From Bosea sp. PAMC 26642 (lineage in GTDB: Bacteria > Pseudomonadota > Alphaproteobacteria > Rhizobiales > Beijerinckiaceae), in contig NZ_CP014301.1 of NCBI RefSeq assembly GCF_001562255.1, positions 3,286,001 to 3,350,000 of the forward strand: 64,000 bases of DNA. Reading direction: 5' to 3'. Position numbers and translations under genes: made by a program. A model generated the notes under the pieces. That model had not been told where the DNA came from and searched no databases. It saw only the letters and a program-made list of their open reading frames with translations. Positions 1-7,504 of this stretch are shown one piece after another; position 1 is the first letter of the stretch, and every line of letters starts with the position of its first letter.

Positions 1-637
1 GTTGCGAGCGATCGCTGGTGACGGCGTCGCAACGGCCGGCGACATAGGCGTCGCGCACCGCATCGGTCTCGGAATAGGCGACAGGTTCGTATTTCAGCTT
101 CCGGGAGGCGAAGAAATCAGCAAGCCCCTTTTCGGTCGAGGTGCCTTGGACGACGCAGATAGTGGCGCCGTTGAGTTCAGTCGCCACCTTAATTCCCGAG
201 GTAGCCTTCACCATGAAGCCCTGGCCGTCATGAAAATTGACGCCGGTGAAATTCAACCCGGTCCGCGTGTTCCTGTCCAAGGTCCATGTCGTGTTCCGCG
301 ACAGCAGGTCTATCTCGCCAGATTGCAGCGCGATGAACCGGTCCTTGGCGTTCAGCGGAAGGAATTGGACCTTATCCGACTTGCCGAGTACCGCGGCTGC
401 GACGGCTTTGCAGAGATCTACGTCGAGACCCTGCCAGGCGCCGGACTTATCGACAAAGGCGAAGCCGGCGAGACCGACATGGATACCGCATCGAATGGCC
501 CCTCGCGACTTCACCCCGTCGAGCACCGAAGCGCTCTGAGCAAATGACGACGTGACCGCGACGGAGCCGGCAAGGCAGAAGAGAAGGCGTAATGATGATT
601 TCGCAATGAAGCGAAGCAACGTCTTGCTGATGGCCAT
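1..637 (-). CDS. aapJ: General L-amino acid ABC transporter substrate-binding protein (AapJ/BztA type), 3' end outside window
   Basis: Periplasmic binding protein of a polar amino-acid ABC importer. Only the first 212 codons are inside the window; the gene continues past the left edge. The reading frame begins with a signal peptide (basic start, hydrophobic stretch, SSFAQS cleavage region). The mature part carries the AapJ-type blocks GLDVDLCKAVAAAV, ALQSGEIDLLSRNTTWTL and LNFTGVNFHDGQGFMV. A GGAGG sits eight bases before the ATG. It lies downstream of, and on the same strand as, the aldehyde dehydrogenase gene but 366 bp away, so it probably has its own promoter. The family assignment is strong; the ligand is inferred only from the family. 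Confidence 0.85.
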   Translation of the reverse strand, partial: MAISKTLLRFIAKSSLRLLFCLAGSVAVTSSFAQSASVLDGVKSRGAIRCGIHVGLAGFAFVDKSGAWQGLDVDLCKAVAAAVLGKSDKVQFLPLNAKDRFIALQSGEIDLLSRNTTWTLDRNTRTGLNFTGVNFHDGQGFMVKATSGIKVATELNGATICVVQGTSTEKGLADFFASRKLKYEPVAYSETDAVRDAYVAGRCDAVTSDRSQ

Positions 638-1003
638 GGAACCGTCCTCCGTGAACCCTTGAGGGATCATTGGAGCCGTCTGTAGGCCAGTTCAAAAAAC
701 TAAGCCTCTCCACAGTATTCCTCAACCAAGACGAGCAATCCAAACCGAAAGAGGAATATAACCGCGCAATTTCAGAGTTTTATGAGCTCGAAAAACTTGA
801 AGGCTAGGCGCAGAAATCCTCCGAAAGTGAGCGTCGAGAAGTCTCCCGACGGACCGGCTCCGCCGCTCTTAAGACCAAATTGCGAAGGTGACGGCGACGC
901 CGAAATCCAGAAAGACGGCTCGATCCTGACAATTTTTGCCTACCGATGCCGCGATGAAGCGATCCTCAGCGCCGACCACGACGCCTCTTCACAGCCGGCC
1001 AGT
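638..1003. promoter_or_regulatory. Intergenic region upstream of the aapJ-type gene
   Basis: This 366-bp stretch holds no convincing gene. The part near 690-780 is AT-richer and probably carries the promoter of the minus-strand aapJ-type gene. The 33-bp element seen before the aldehyde dehydrogenase and the ABC operon was not found at the equivalent distance here. Confidence 0.4.
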
Positions 1004-2473
1004 CTAGTTGGGCAACTGCGCGAGCTGCGAGACAAACTTGGTGTTGAGGTAGCTGTCCAGGGTCTCAGCACCGCCCTCGCTGCCGTAACCGCTGTCGTTG
1101 ATCCCGCCGAAAGGCGTTTCGGGCAATGACAATCCAAAATGGTTGACGCTCACCATCCCGGCAGCCAACGCCCGCGAGCTGTGTTGTGCCCGCTCTTGCG
1201 ATCTCGTGAAGACGTAGGATGCGAGGCCAAAAGGCAAACTGTTGGCGCGGCAAATCACGTCCTCGAAGTTCGTAAAACGAGATACGACTGCAATTGGACC
1301 GAACGGCTCCTCGGTCATGAGTCGCGTCCCTTCGGTGGCTCCCGCAACGACCGTGGGAGCGTAGAAGAATCCACGGTTCCCCAGCCTCTCGCCGCCGACC
1401 GCTATTGTCGCCCCGCGCTCGCGAGCATCGGACACCAGGCTTTCGATCGCTCCGACCCTGCGCTCGTGGCACAGGGGCCCCATCTGAACGCCTTCCTCGA
1501 ACCCGGAGCCCACGCGGGTCTTGGCGATTGTCGCGACAAACTGTGACAGGAACTGATCGTGGACTTTGTCTTGCACATAGAACCGTGTCGGCGAAATGCA
1601 GACCTGGCCGGCATTGCGCACTTTCTGCATTGCCAAGGCTGTAGCAGCCGCATCGATGTCCGCATCGTCATAAACGATCACGGGAGCGTGGCCTCCCAAT
1701 TCCATCGTCGCGCGCTTCATATGCAGTCCCGCCAGCGCGGCCAGCTGCTTGCCGACCGCAACAGAGCCCGTGAACGAGATTTTCTTCACGAGGGGATGCC
1801 GCAGCAGCGCCTCCGAGATCGCGGCCGGCTCGCCCCAAACGATGTTGATGCAACCCGCCGGCAGTCCGGCCTCTTCCATCAGCCGCGCTAGGGCGACAAC
1901 AGCCGAGGGCGAGTCTTCCGGCCCCTTCAAGACCATTGTGCATCCGCTCGCCACGGCCGCGACGACCTTGCGCAGCGCCTGGCTGAACGGAAAATTCCAT
2001 GGCGTGAATGCAGCGCAGACCCCGACCGGCTCGCGCACGACATACTGATGAACTCTAGGGTCCCGCGGCGGAATGATCCGGCCATAGATGCGGCGTGCTT
2101 CTTCAGCCGCCCAATCTGCATGATCGGCAGCAAAACGAACTTCGGCGCGGGCATCTGCGAACGGCTTGCCCTGATCGCGCGTGAGGCTCCATCCGATCGT
2201 ATCGGCATCGCGACGCGCCAGGTCGGCAAAACGCCGCAGGATCAGCGAGCGATCGAGTGGAGAACTGTCCTTCCATGCGAGGAAAGCATGATGGGCGCAT
2301 TCCACGGCCCGTTCGATCTCCGCGCTTCCAGCAAAAGGCAGCCGCGAAAAGGCCTCTCCAGTCGCAGGATCGATGACGTCGCCGTGTAGCGGCGCGTCGT
2401 AGATCCACTCACCTCCGATCAGCATGCCCAAGCGTTCGTACGAGCGGTCGCTGGCTGTATTCGTCACGATCAT
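1004..2473 (-). CDS. NAD(P)-dependent aldehyde dehydrogenase, succinate-semialdehyde dehydrogenase-like
   Basis: A 489-aa cytoplasmic aldehyde dehydrogenase that oxidises an aldehyde to the acid using NAD(P)+. The full ALDH fold is present: the TPWNFPF block with the conserved Asn at 160, the general base Glu258 in MELGGHAP, the catalytic Cys292 in GQVCISPTRFYV, and the EEPFGPI and NHFGLSLPETPFGG blocks near the C-terminus. Length and motifs fit the GabD-like subfamily. It is divergent from the LysR gene and shares a promoter element with the opine/peptide operon, so it probably oxidises the aldehyde or semialdehyde made downstream of the FAD oxidase. The exact substrate is not readable from sequence. 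Confidence 0.9.
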   Translation of the reverse strand: MIVTNTASDRSYERLGMLIGGEWIYDAPLHGDVIDPATGEAFSRLPFAGSAEIERAVECAHHAFLAWKDSSPLDRSLILRRFADLARRDADTIGWSLTRDQGKPFADARAEVRFAADHADWAAEEARRIYGRIIPPRDPRVHQYVVREPVGVCAAFTPWNFPFSQALRKVVAAVASGCTMVLKGPEDSPSAVVALARLMEEAGLPAGCINIVWGEPAAISEALLRHPLVKKISFTGSVAVGKQLAALAGLHMKRATMELGGHAPVIVYDDADIDAAATALAMQKVRNAGQVCISPTRFYVQDKVHDQFLSQFVATIAKTRVGSGFEEGVQMGPLCHERRVGAIESLVSDARERGATIAVGGERLGNRGFFYAPTVVAGATEGTRLMTEEPFGPIAVVSRFTNFEDVICRANSLPFGLASYVFTRSQERAQHSSRALAAGMVSVNHFGLSLPETPFGGINDSGYGSEGGAETLDSYLNTKFVSQLAQLPN

Positions 2474-2549
2474 TGTGCTGGCTGTCCCTTTGCGTTCACA
2501 ACATCGCTCTCGCGGCGTTTCGCTAATGTCATCAGGGTCAGGTCATCAG

Positions 2550-2582
2550 TCAAATTTCTATTATTGCCGAATGCATGAATTC
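2550..2582. promoter_or_regulatory. Candidate LysR operator/promoter element, copy 1
   Basis: An AT-rich element containing TCAAATT, CTAT, AAT and ATGAATT blocks. Over 32 bases, 22 match the element at 12006, and its near end lies exactly 77 bases from the start codon of the aldehyde dehydrogenase, the same spacing as copy 2 has from the ABC operon. It overlaps the region where the divergent LysR gene begins, as expected for an autoregulated LysR operator. Confidence 0.55.
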
Positions 2583-2598
2583 AAGTAATGTCGAATCC

Positions 2599-3492
2599 AT
2601 GAACTATCGTCAGATTGAGATCTTTTCCGCCATCATGGATCGAGCTTCGGTGACCGAGGCCGCGCATCATCTCGGCCTGTCCCAGTCCGCGGTCAGCAAA
2701 TCGCTGAAGACGTTGGAAGATCACCTCGGGTTGAAGTTGTTCAACCGCACGACGCGCGGTCTCCACGCGACCGATGAGGCGCGAGGACTCCACGCCGAGG
2801 CCCGTCGCTTGCTCAATGGCTTTGAAAGCCTGAGCCAGTACGCAAAAAAGCTCCATCGACTCGAGCATGCTCGCCTTGTCGTCGGTGTCATGCCGGCGAT
2901 GTCGGCCGGCTGGCTCGCGCGTGTCGTGACGAGTTTCTCGGAAGCCTATCCCGAGGTCTCGGTCGTGCTGACGGCTCTTGGTTCGGCGAACATCGTCAAG
3001 CGGGTCGCTCAGGGCGAGCTTGATATCGGGGTCGGCCAGGTGCGGGAGGAAGATCCTGCGGTCGTGAAGCGGAAATTGTCGGAGCTGCAGCTCGTCTGTG
3101 TCGTCCCGTTGGGGCACCGGCTCGCTGGCAACGAGGTCATCGGGCCCAGCGATCTCGAGAACGAGTCGATCGTGCTCTTGTCCGCCCAGGATGAATTCCG
3201 ACGCATGCTGGACGGAAGGGTGTTGAGCAAGGGGATCAACCTTCACTCCCGCATCGAGGCGACACAAAGCAACATGATCTGCGCCCTCGTGGAGGCAGGG
3301 CGGCGCATTGGCGTCGTCGACAGCGAAACCGCGAGCTCGGGAAAATGGCCGTCGACCGTGACGATCCCCTTCAGGCCGGTCATCAAGACGCCGATCTATA
3401 TCGCTTTGAACAACCGCAACCCGCAGAGCTTGGCAACGAAGAGATTCTGCGAGCACATCTTCAAGTTCAGGCCCAAACAGCTTCCCGAATAA
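2599..3492 (+). CDS. LysR-family transcriptional regulator, OccR/NocR-like
   Basis: A 297-aa LysR-type regulator with an N-terminal winged helix-turn-helix (IEIFSAIMDRASVTEAAHHL, SQSAVSKSLKTLE) and a periplasmic-binding-protein-like effector domain. Upstream in-frame ATGs exist at 2575, but starting at MNYRQIEIF gives the usual family N-terminus and keeps the start outside the candidate operator; no strong ribosome site decides between them. It is divergent from the aldehyde dehydrogenase and convergent with the oxidase operon, with only about 20 bases between the two stop codons. I infer that it controls both using an opine-like or peptide-like co-inducer. Confidence 0.85.
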   Translation: MNYRQIEIFSAIMDRASVTEAAHHLGLSQSAVSKSLKTLEDHLGLKLFNRTTRGLHATDEARGLHAEARRLLNGFESLSQYAKKLHRLEHARLVVGVMPAMSAGWLARVVTSFSEAYPEVSVVLTALGSANIVKRVAQGELDIGVGQVREEDPAVVKRKLSELQLVCVVPLGHRLAGNEVIGPSDLENESIVLLSAQDEFRRMLDGRVLSKGINLHSRIEATQSNMICALVEAGRRIGVVDSETASSGKWPSTVTIPFRPVIKTPIYIALNNRNPQSLATKRFCEHIFKFRPKQLPE

Positions 3493-3511
3493 CGCCAGCG
3501 CATCTCCGAGC

Positions 3512-4660
3512 TCAGGCGGCTTGCCGAAGTTCCCCGAAGCGGTCGATCCGCAAAGGCGCGAGATCCACGGGTGACTGCCCCGTAGCCATCAGTTCGGCCA
3601 TGATCTCGCCTGTGCCAGGGCCAAGCTGGAAGCCGTGCGCGGAAAACCCAAAGGCATAATATAGGCCGGGATGCCGTTTCGACGCGCCGACGACCGGAAT
3701 TTCATCGGCCATCCGCCCCTCGAGCCCTGCCCAGGCTCTGACGATCGATGCCTCGGCCATGATAGGGAACAGCGACGTGACGGTCCGGGCCGAGAGCCGC
3801 AACGGGGCGAAGGTTGCCTCGGCCCGATTCGTCTCGGGATCCGGCAAGCCCGGGCGCCCGCCGCCGATTACGACCGTTCCGTTCGGCATCTGCTTGAAAG
3901 AGAGCGGCACGCCAGCGGCGCCGACGACAGCGTGGCAGAAGGGGCGCAGCCTCGTAGTCACCATCATCATCGGCGCATAGTCGCTCATGGGTACTGCCTC
4001 GCCGAGCGACTCCGCAAACGCGCCAGCCCATAGTCCGGCGGCCACTAGGACTTTCGGAGCCCGGAAGATACCTTGAGCCGTCTTGACCTCCCAGATGCCC
4101 ACGCCATCGCGGCTCACGGACTCCGCGCGCAATCCTTCGTAGAAGCGGACCCCCAGCGACCGGGCCTTCCTGTGGATCGCAAAGGTGGTCTGGTACGGTT
4201 GCGCGAAACCGTCATGCAAACTGCCGATCGCGCCGACGATCCGATCGGTCACGCCAGGAATATGGGCAAGCAAATCTGCGGGCGTCAGCATCGTCTCGTG
4301 ATCGTACCCCAGCGCCTGGAGCTCGGCGACGCGCCTGCGCATCTGCTCGAGCTGCTCCTCGCGCAGAGCGAGCTTGATCTGGGGCGAAACCTGAAAGCCG
4401 CAGTCGTCATCCACCAACTCCGCGATGCGATACCAGATTTCCATCGACCTGACCGAGATCGGCAACTCGGCGAGATGGCGCCCCAGGCGGCGGACGCCGC
4501 CGGCGTTCACGCCCGAAGCATGACGCGCGACACTGTCCTTTTCGATCACCGTAACCGACATGCCGCGCAGAGCTGAAAAGAGCGCCGCCGAGCAGCCGTG
4601 GATTCCGGCGCCGATGATGATCAGATCGGAGCTGAAGCCAGTTCCCGAGAGTGTGCTCAT
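3512..4660 (-). CDS. FAD-dependent oxidoreductase, opine oxidase/HcnC-type catalytic subunit
   Basis: A 382-aa DAO-superfamily flavoprotein (glycine/D-amino acid oxidase fold) that would oxidise a secondary or primary amine at a C-N bond. The FAD-binding motif is near the N-terminus (LIIIGAGIHGCSAALFS, then VIEKDSVARHASGVNAGG), and the C-terminal end has the GFSAHGFQLGPGTGE signature. The start is an ATG that overlaps the stop of the upstream subunit (ATGA), indicating translational coupling; a much longer open frame upstream is only the shadow of that neighbour. With the next two genes it forms a three-subunit oxidase resembling octopine/nopaline oxidases and HcnABC. The substrate is inferred from the importer next door. 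Confidence 0.85.
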   Translation of the reverse strand: MSTLSGTGFSSDLIIIGAGIHGCSAALFSALRGMSVTVIEKDSVARHASGVNAGGVRRLGRHLAELPISVRSMEIWYRIAELVDDDCGFQVSPQIKLALREEQLEQMRRRVAELQALGYDHETMLTPADLLAHIPGVTDRIVGAIGSLHDGFAQPYQTTFAIHRKARSLGVRFYEGLRAESVSRDGVGIWEVKTAQGIFRAPKVLVAAGLWAGAFAESLGEAVPMSDYAPMMMVTTRLRPFCHAVVGAAGVPLSFKQMPNGTVVIGGGRPGLPDPETNRAEATFAPLRLSARTVTSLFPIMAEASIVRAWAGLEGRMADEIPVVGASKRHPGLYYAFGFSAHGFQLGPGTGEIMAELMATGQSPVDLAPLRIDRFGELRQAA

Positions 4661-6051
4661 GGCTCGCGCGCCTCGATTTCGAACGCCATCTCGGGATACT
4701 CGGCCAGTTCGGTCAGAAGGAGCGGCTTGAGAGGAGGCCGGATCCGGTAGTAGTCGGTCTTCGCGGGTTCCTCGTTGCGGGCCGCGGCGATGATCGACGA
4801 GACCGCGACGCCGCACATACGGCCCTGGCATGGCCCCATCCCGGTCCGGATCAGGGATTTGACCTGGTTGGGCCCTGGCGCTCCACTCGCGACGCGGGCG
4901 CGGATCGCCCCGGCGGTCACCTCCTCGCAGCGGCAGACGATCGTTTCGTCCGCTGGCGCCAGGACCTCCCGTGCCGGCGCGTAAAACGCTTCGAGGAAAG
5001 GGCGTATGGCCATGTCGCGCGAGAGAGCGGCGCGGGCGGCGCGAAGCTCTGCCGGGTTCCCTTTGCCGGCGAGCTCCGCCAGCCGTAGCCCGACGATCGC
5101 CCCTTGCAGGGCGGCCGCGCGCGCGCCGCCGATCCCGCCGGCGTCTCCGGCGATGTAAAGGCCGGGCTCGCTGCTCTCGAAATTCTCGTCGAGGACAGGA
5201 CGGAACGCCTGCTGGCGGTGATCCCATAGATGCTCGCAGCGCAGAAGGCGGCCGATCTGCTGGTTGGGGATAACACCTTGATGCAGCGCCACCGCGCCTG
5301 TCGCGATCCGCCGCCGCCGTCCGCCGGCTTTGAACGAAATCGCCTCGACGGCGGTGTCTCCCTCGATCCGGATGTCGCGAACATGGCGGTGAACAGGCAC
5401 GCCCGAGGCGCGAACCGCTGCAAGCATGTCCCAGCCCTTGGAGAGGTACCCTTTGGACCGTAATGCTTGCGGCAGATGTCGCAGCGCAGACAGCATCTGG
5501 CCGGGTGGAACGGTATCGAGGATGGCGAGGGGCGGAGCGCCGGCAGCGACGAGTTGCGCTGCAACCAGCCACAGGAGCGGACCGGCGCCGGCGAGCACGA
5601 CGGCGTCCGGCACCATGCCTGCGCCCTTGATGAGGATTTGCAGGGCGCCGACGGTCGTCACCCCCGGGAGCGTCCAGCCGGGCACCGGACTGGGGCGCTC
5701 AAGAGCACCGGAGGCGGCCACAACGGCGCGGGCGCGCAGAGATTGCGCTCTCCCAGCTTGAGAATAGTCGAGCAGCTTGTCGGTGGCGACGTTCCAAACC
5801 GTCGCGCCGCTGATCAGGCTCGCCCCGGACTGGCGAAACGCGGCAATGAGATCGAGACCCTTCTCATAGTCGGGCCCGAGAATAAGCCGCCGCGCGGCGC
5901 TCGCGGCCTCGACACCTCGATAGATCTGGCCCCCTGGAGCCGCCTGCTCGTCCAGCACGACGACGCGCAGGCCTGCCTGCGCAGCCCGCGTCGCGGCGGC
6001 CAGTCCGGCGGGTCCTGCACCGATCACCGCGACATCGACGTCGCGGACCAT
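4657..6051 (-). CDS. FAD/NAD(P)-binding oxidoreductase with BFD-like [2Fe-2S] domain, opine oxidase/HcnB-type subunit
   Basis: A 464-aa subunit with an N-terminal dinucleotide-binding motif (VAVIGAGPAGLAAA), a second nucleotide-binding segment near residue 150, and a C-terminal BFD-like iron-sulfur domain whose likely ligands are Cys373, Cys375, Cys408 and Cys413 (CRCEEVT and GPCQGRMCG). It would relay electrons between the catalytic FAD subunit and the ferredoxin-like subunit. I placed the start at MVRDVDVAVIG because it overlaps the stop of the preceding small gene; the earlier in-frame Met lies inside that gene. Coupled at both ends, it belongs to a tight trio. Confidence 0.87.
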   Translation of the reverse strand: MVRDVDVAVIGAGPAGLAAATRAAQAGLRVVVLDEQAAPGGQIYRGVEAASAARRLILGPDYEKGLDLIAAFRQSGASLISGATVWNVATDKLLDYSQAGRAQSLRARAVVAASGALERPSPVPGWTLPGVTTVGALQILIKGAGMVPDAVVLAGAGPLLWLVAAQLVAAGAPPLAILDTVPPGQMLSALRHLPQALRSKGYLSKGWDMLAAVRASGVPVHRHVRDIRIEGDTAVEAISFKAGGRRRRIATGAVALHQGVIPNQQIGRLLRCEHLWDHRQQAFRPVLDENFESSEPGLYIAGDAGGIGGARAAALQGAIVGLRLAELAGKGNPAELRAARAALSRDMAIRPFLEAFYAPAREVLAPADETIVCRCEEVTAGAIRARVASGAPGPNQVKSLIRTGMGPCQGRMCGVAVSSIIAAARNEEPAKTDYYRIRPPLKPLLLTELAEYPEMAFEIEAREP

Positions 6052-6344
6052 CAACACAGCTCCGTCGCGGCAAACGGCGTGCGATGCACATCCATTCCCG
6101 GCTCCACCGTCGTCATGCAGGCCTGGCGATTGTGGACCCCGTCGATCCGGACCAGGCAGTCGAAGCATGCGCCCATCAGACAGTAGGGACCGCGCGGCGC
6201 GCCCGTCACGACGCTGGCGCGCAGATCGCCAAATCCCGCAGCCATCAGGGCTGCCGCGACGCTGTCACCGTACCGCGCCTCGACCTTGCGTCCTTCGAAG
6301 GTGAAGGCGAGGCGCGCTTGCGTGTCCTCGATCCGTCTCAGCAT
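6051..6344 (-). CDS. (2Fe-2S)-binding protein, opine oxidase/HcnA-type subunit
   Basis: A 97-aa ferredoxin-like protein of the type that forms the small subunit of opine oxidases and hydrogen cyanide synthase. Four cysteines at 55, 60, 63 and 76 (CLMGACFDC and RQACMT) form a plant-type [2Fe-2S] site. The stop overlaps the start of the next subunit (TGATG). About 70 bp separate it from the ABC ATPase gene upstream, so importer and oxidase probably lie on one transcript. Confidence 0.85.
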   Translation of the reverse strand: MLRRIEDTQARLAFTFEGRKVEARYGDSVAAALMAAGFGDLRASVVTGAPRGPYCLMGACFDCLVRIDGVHNRQACMTTVEPGMDVHRTPFAATELC

Positions 6345-6412
6345 CGGCTCTCGATCCTTTGGTCATGCTCGGTAGGTCATGGCGGCGGGCGCGAACCTCG
6401 CCGCCTTCGGCT

Positions 6413-7504
6413 CTACGCCTCCAGGAGGAAGTGGCAGGCGGCAAGACGGGCGGCGTTGCCATCGGGACAACGCTCTTCCGGCCTTGTCTCGATGCAGCGG
6501 CGCGGCAGGAGCCGACCGTCCGACTCGATGACCTGTTCGGGAGCAAGGCTGGCGGCAACGACACGGGCCTGCGGGCAACGGGTGTGAAAAGCGCATCCGG
6601 TAGGAGGCGACAGCGGACTGGGAATGCCGCCGTCCAGAGGCTGAACCGTGCGGCGCCTTTCCGCCATCGGGTCATCCTCTGCGACCACCGCAAGCAGGCT
6701 GGCGGTGTAAGGATGGGCGGGAGCGGCAATGACCTCGTGCGCCGGCCCCTGTTCGACGAAGCGGCCGAGATACATCACGCCGACCAGATCGGCCATGTGT
6801 CCGACCAGGGACAGGTCGTGGGTGATCAGAACATAGGTCAGTCCCAGGCGCTCCTGCAGCGCGATCAGGAGGTTGATGATCTGCGCCTGGACAGACACGT
6901 CCAGCGCGCTCACCGGCTCGTCGAGGACGAGCACCTCCGGTTCACAAATGATCGCCCGCGCGATCGCCACGCGCTGCCGCTGCCCGCCGGACAGCTCGGT
7001 GGCATATCGGTCGAGGTGAGCAGCGGAGAGACCAACTTGCTGGACAACGGCGCGAATGCGCGTCTCGTATTCCGCGGGAGCGCAGAACCGATGGACCACG
7101 AGCGCTTCGCGCAGAACCTCCCGCACGGACAGGCGCGGATCGATGGCCGCGCGAGGGTCCTGCAGGACCATCTGCACGCGGCGCCGCAGGGCGCGCAATT
7201 CGATCGCGTTCAGCTCACCGAGCGAAATGCCGTCGATCCGTATGGTCCCCGCCGTCTGTCGATTGAGGCCGACCAGCGTGCGAGCAAGCGAGGTCTTGCC
7301 GGAGCCGGACTCCCCAACGATGGCGAAGCAGGATCCTTTCGGATTGCGGAAGGAGACATCTTGGACCGCACGAACCAATCTTCGCTGGCCCAGGCCGAAG
7401 AACCCGCCGCCGATCGTGAAACTCACGCTGACATCATCGACAACGAGAACGGCATCCTCCCCCGTCGACGCGCGAGCAGCTTGCGTGGCCTGAGAGCGGC
7501 TCAT
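6413..7504 (-). CDS. Oligopeptide/dipeptide ABC transporter ATP-binding protein (DppF/OppF type)
   Basis: A 363-aa ABC ATPase with Walker A GESGSGKT at 64-71, signature LSGGQRQR, Walker B VLVLDEP and the H-loop ITHD. The C-terminus has the Opp/Dpp-specific extension with the CAFHTRCPQA cysteine cluster, which in this family can bind an iron-sulfur cluster. The start MSRSQAT overlaps the previous gene's stop (ATGA); the longer upstream frame is discarded. It pairs with the ATPase domain of the fused protein encoded just upstream to power the importer at the inner membrane. Confidence 0.9.
   Translation of the reverse strand: MSRSQATQAARASTGEDAVLVVDDVSVSFTIGGGFFGLGQRRLVRAVQDVSFRNPKGSCFAIVGESGSGKTSLARTLVGLNRQTAGTIRIDGISLGELNAIELRALRRRVQMVLQDPRAAIDPRLSVREVLREALVVHRFCAPAEYETRIRAVVQQVGLSAAHLDRYATELSGGQRQRVAIARAIICEPEVLVLDEPVSALDVSVQAQIINLLIALQERLGLTYVLITHDLSLVGHMADLVGVMYLGRFVEQGPAHEVIAAPAHPYTASLLAVVAEDDPMAERRRTVQPLDGGIPSPLSPPTGCAFHTRCPQARVVAASLAPEQVIESDGRLLPRRCIETRPEERCPDGNAARLAACHFLLEA

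Noticed and set aside
2..547. Plus-strand open frame of 181 codons at the left edge
   Set aside because: It is antisense to the aapJ-type gene, whose minus-strand translation shows clear family motifs and a signal peptide.
782..1129. Plus-strand open frame of 115 codons
   Set aside because: Its second half is antisense to the aldehyde dehydrogenase, and the first half has no ribosome site or family resemblance.
4661..5572. Long N-terminal extension of the FAD oxidase frame
   Set aside because: It is Arg/Pro-rich shadow sequence of the overlapping HcnB-type gene; the true start is the ATG at 4660 that overlaps that gene's stop.
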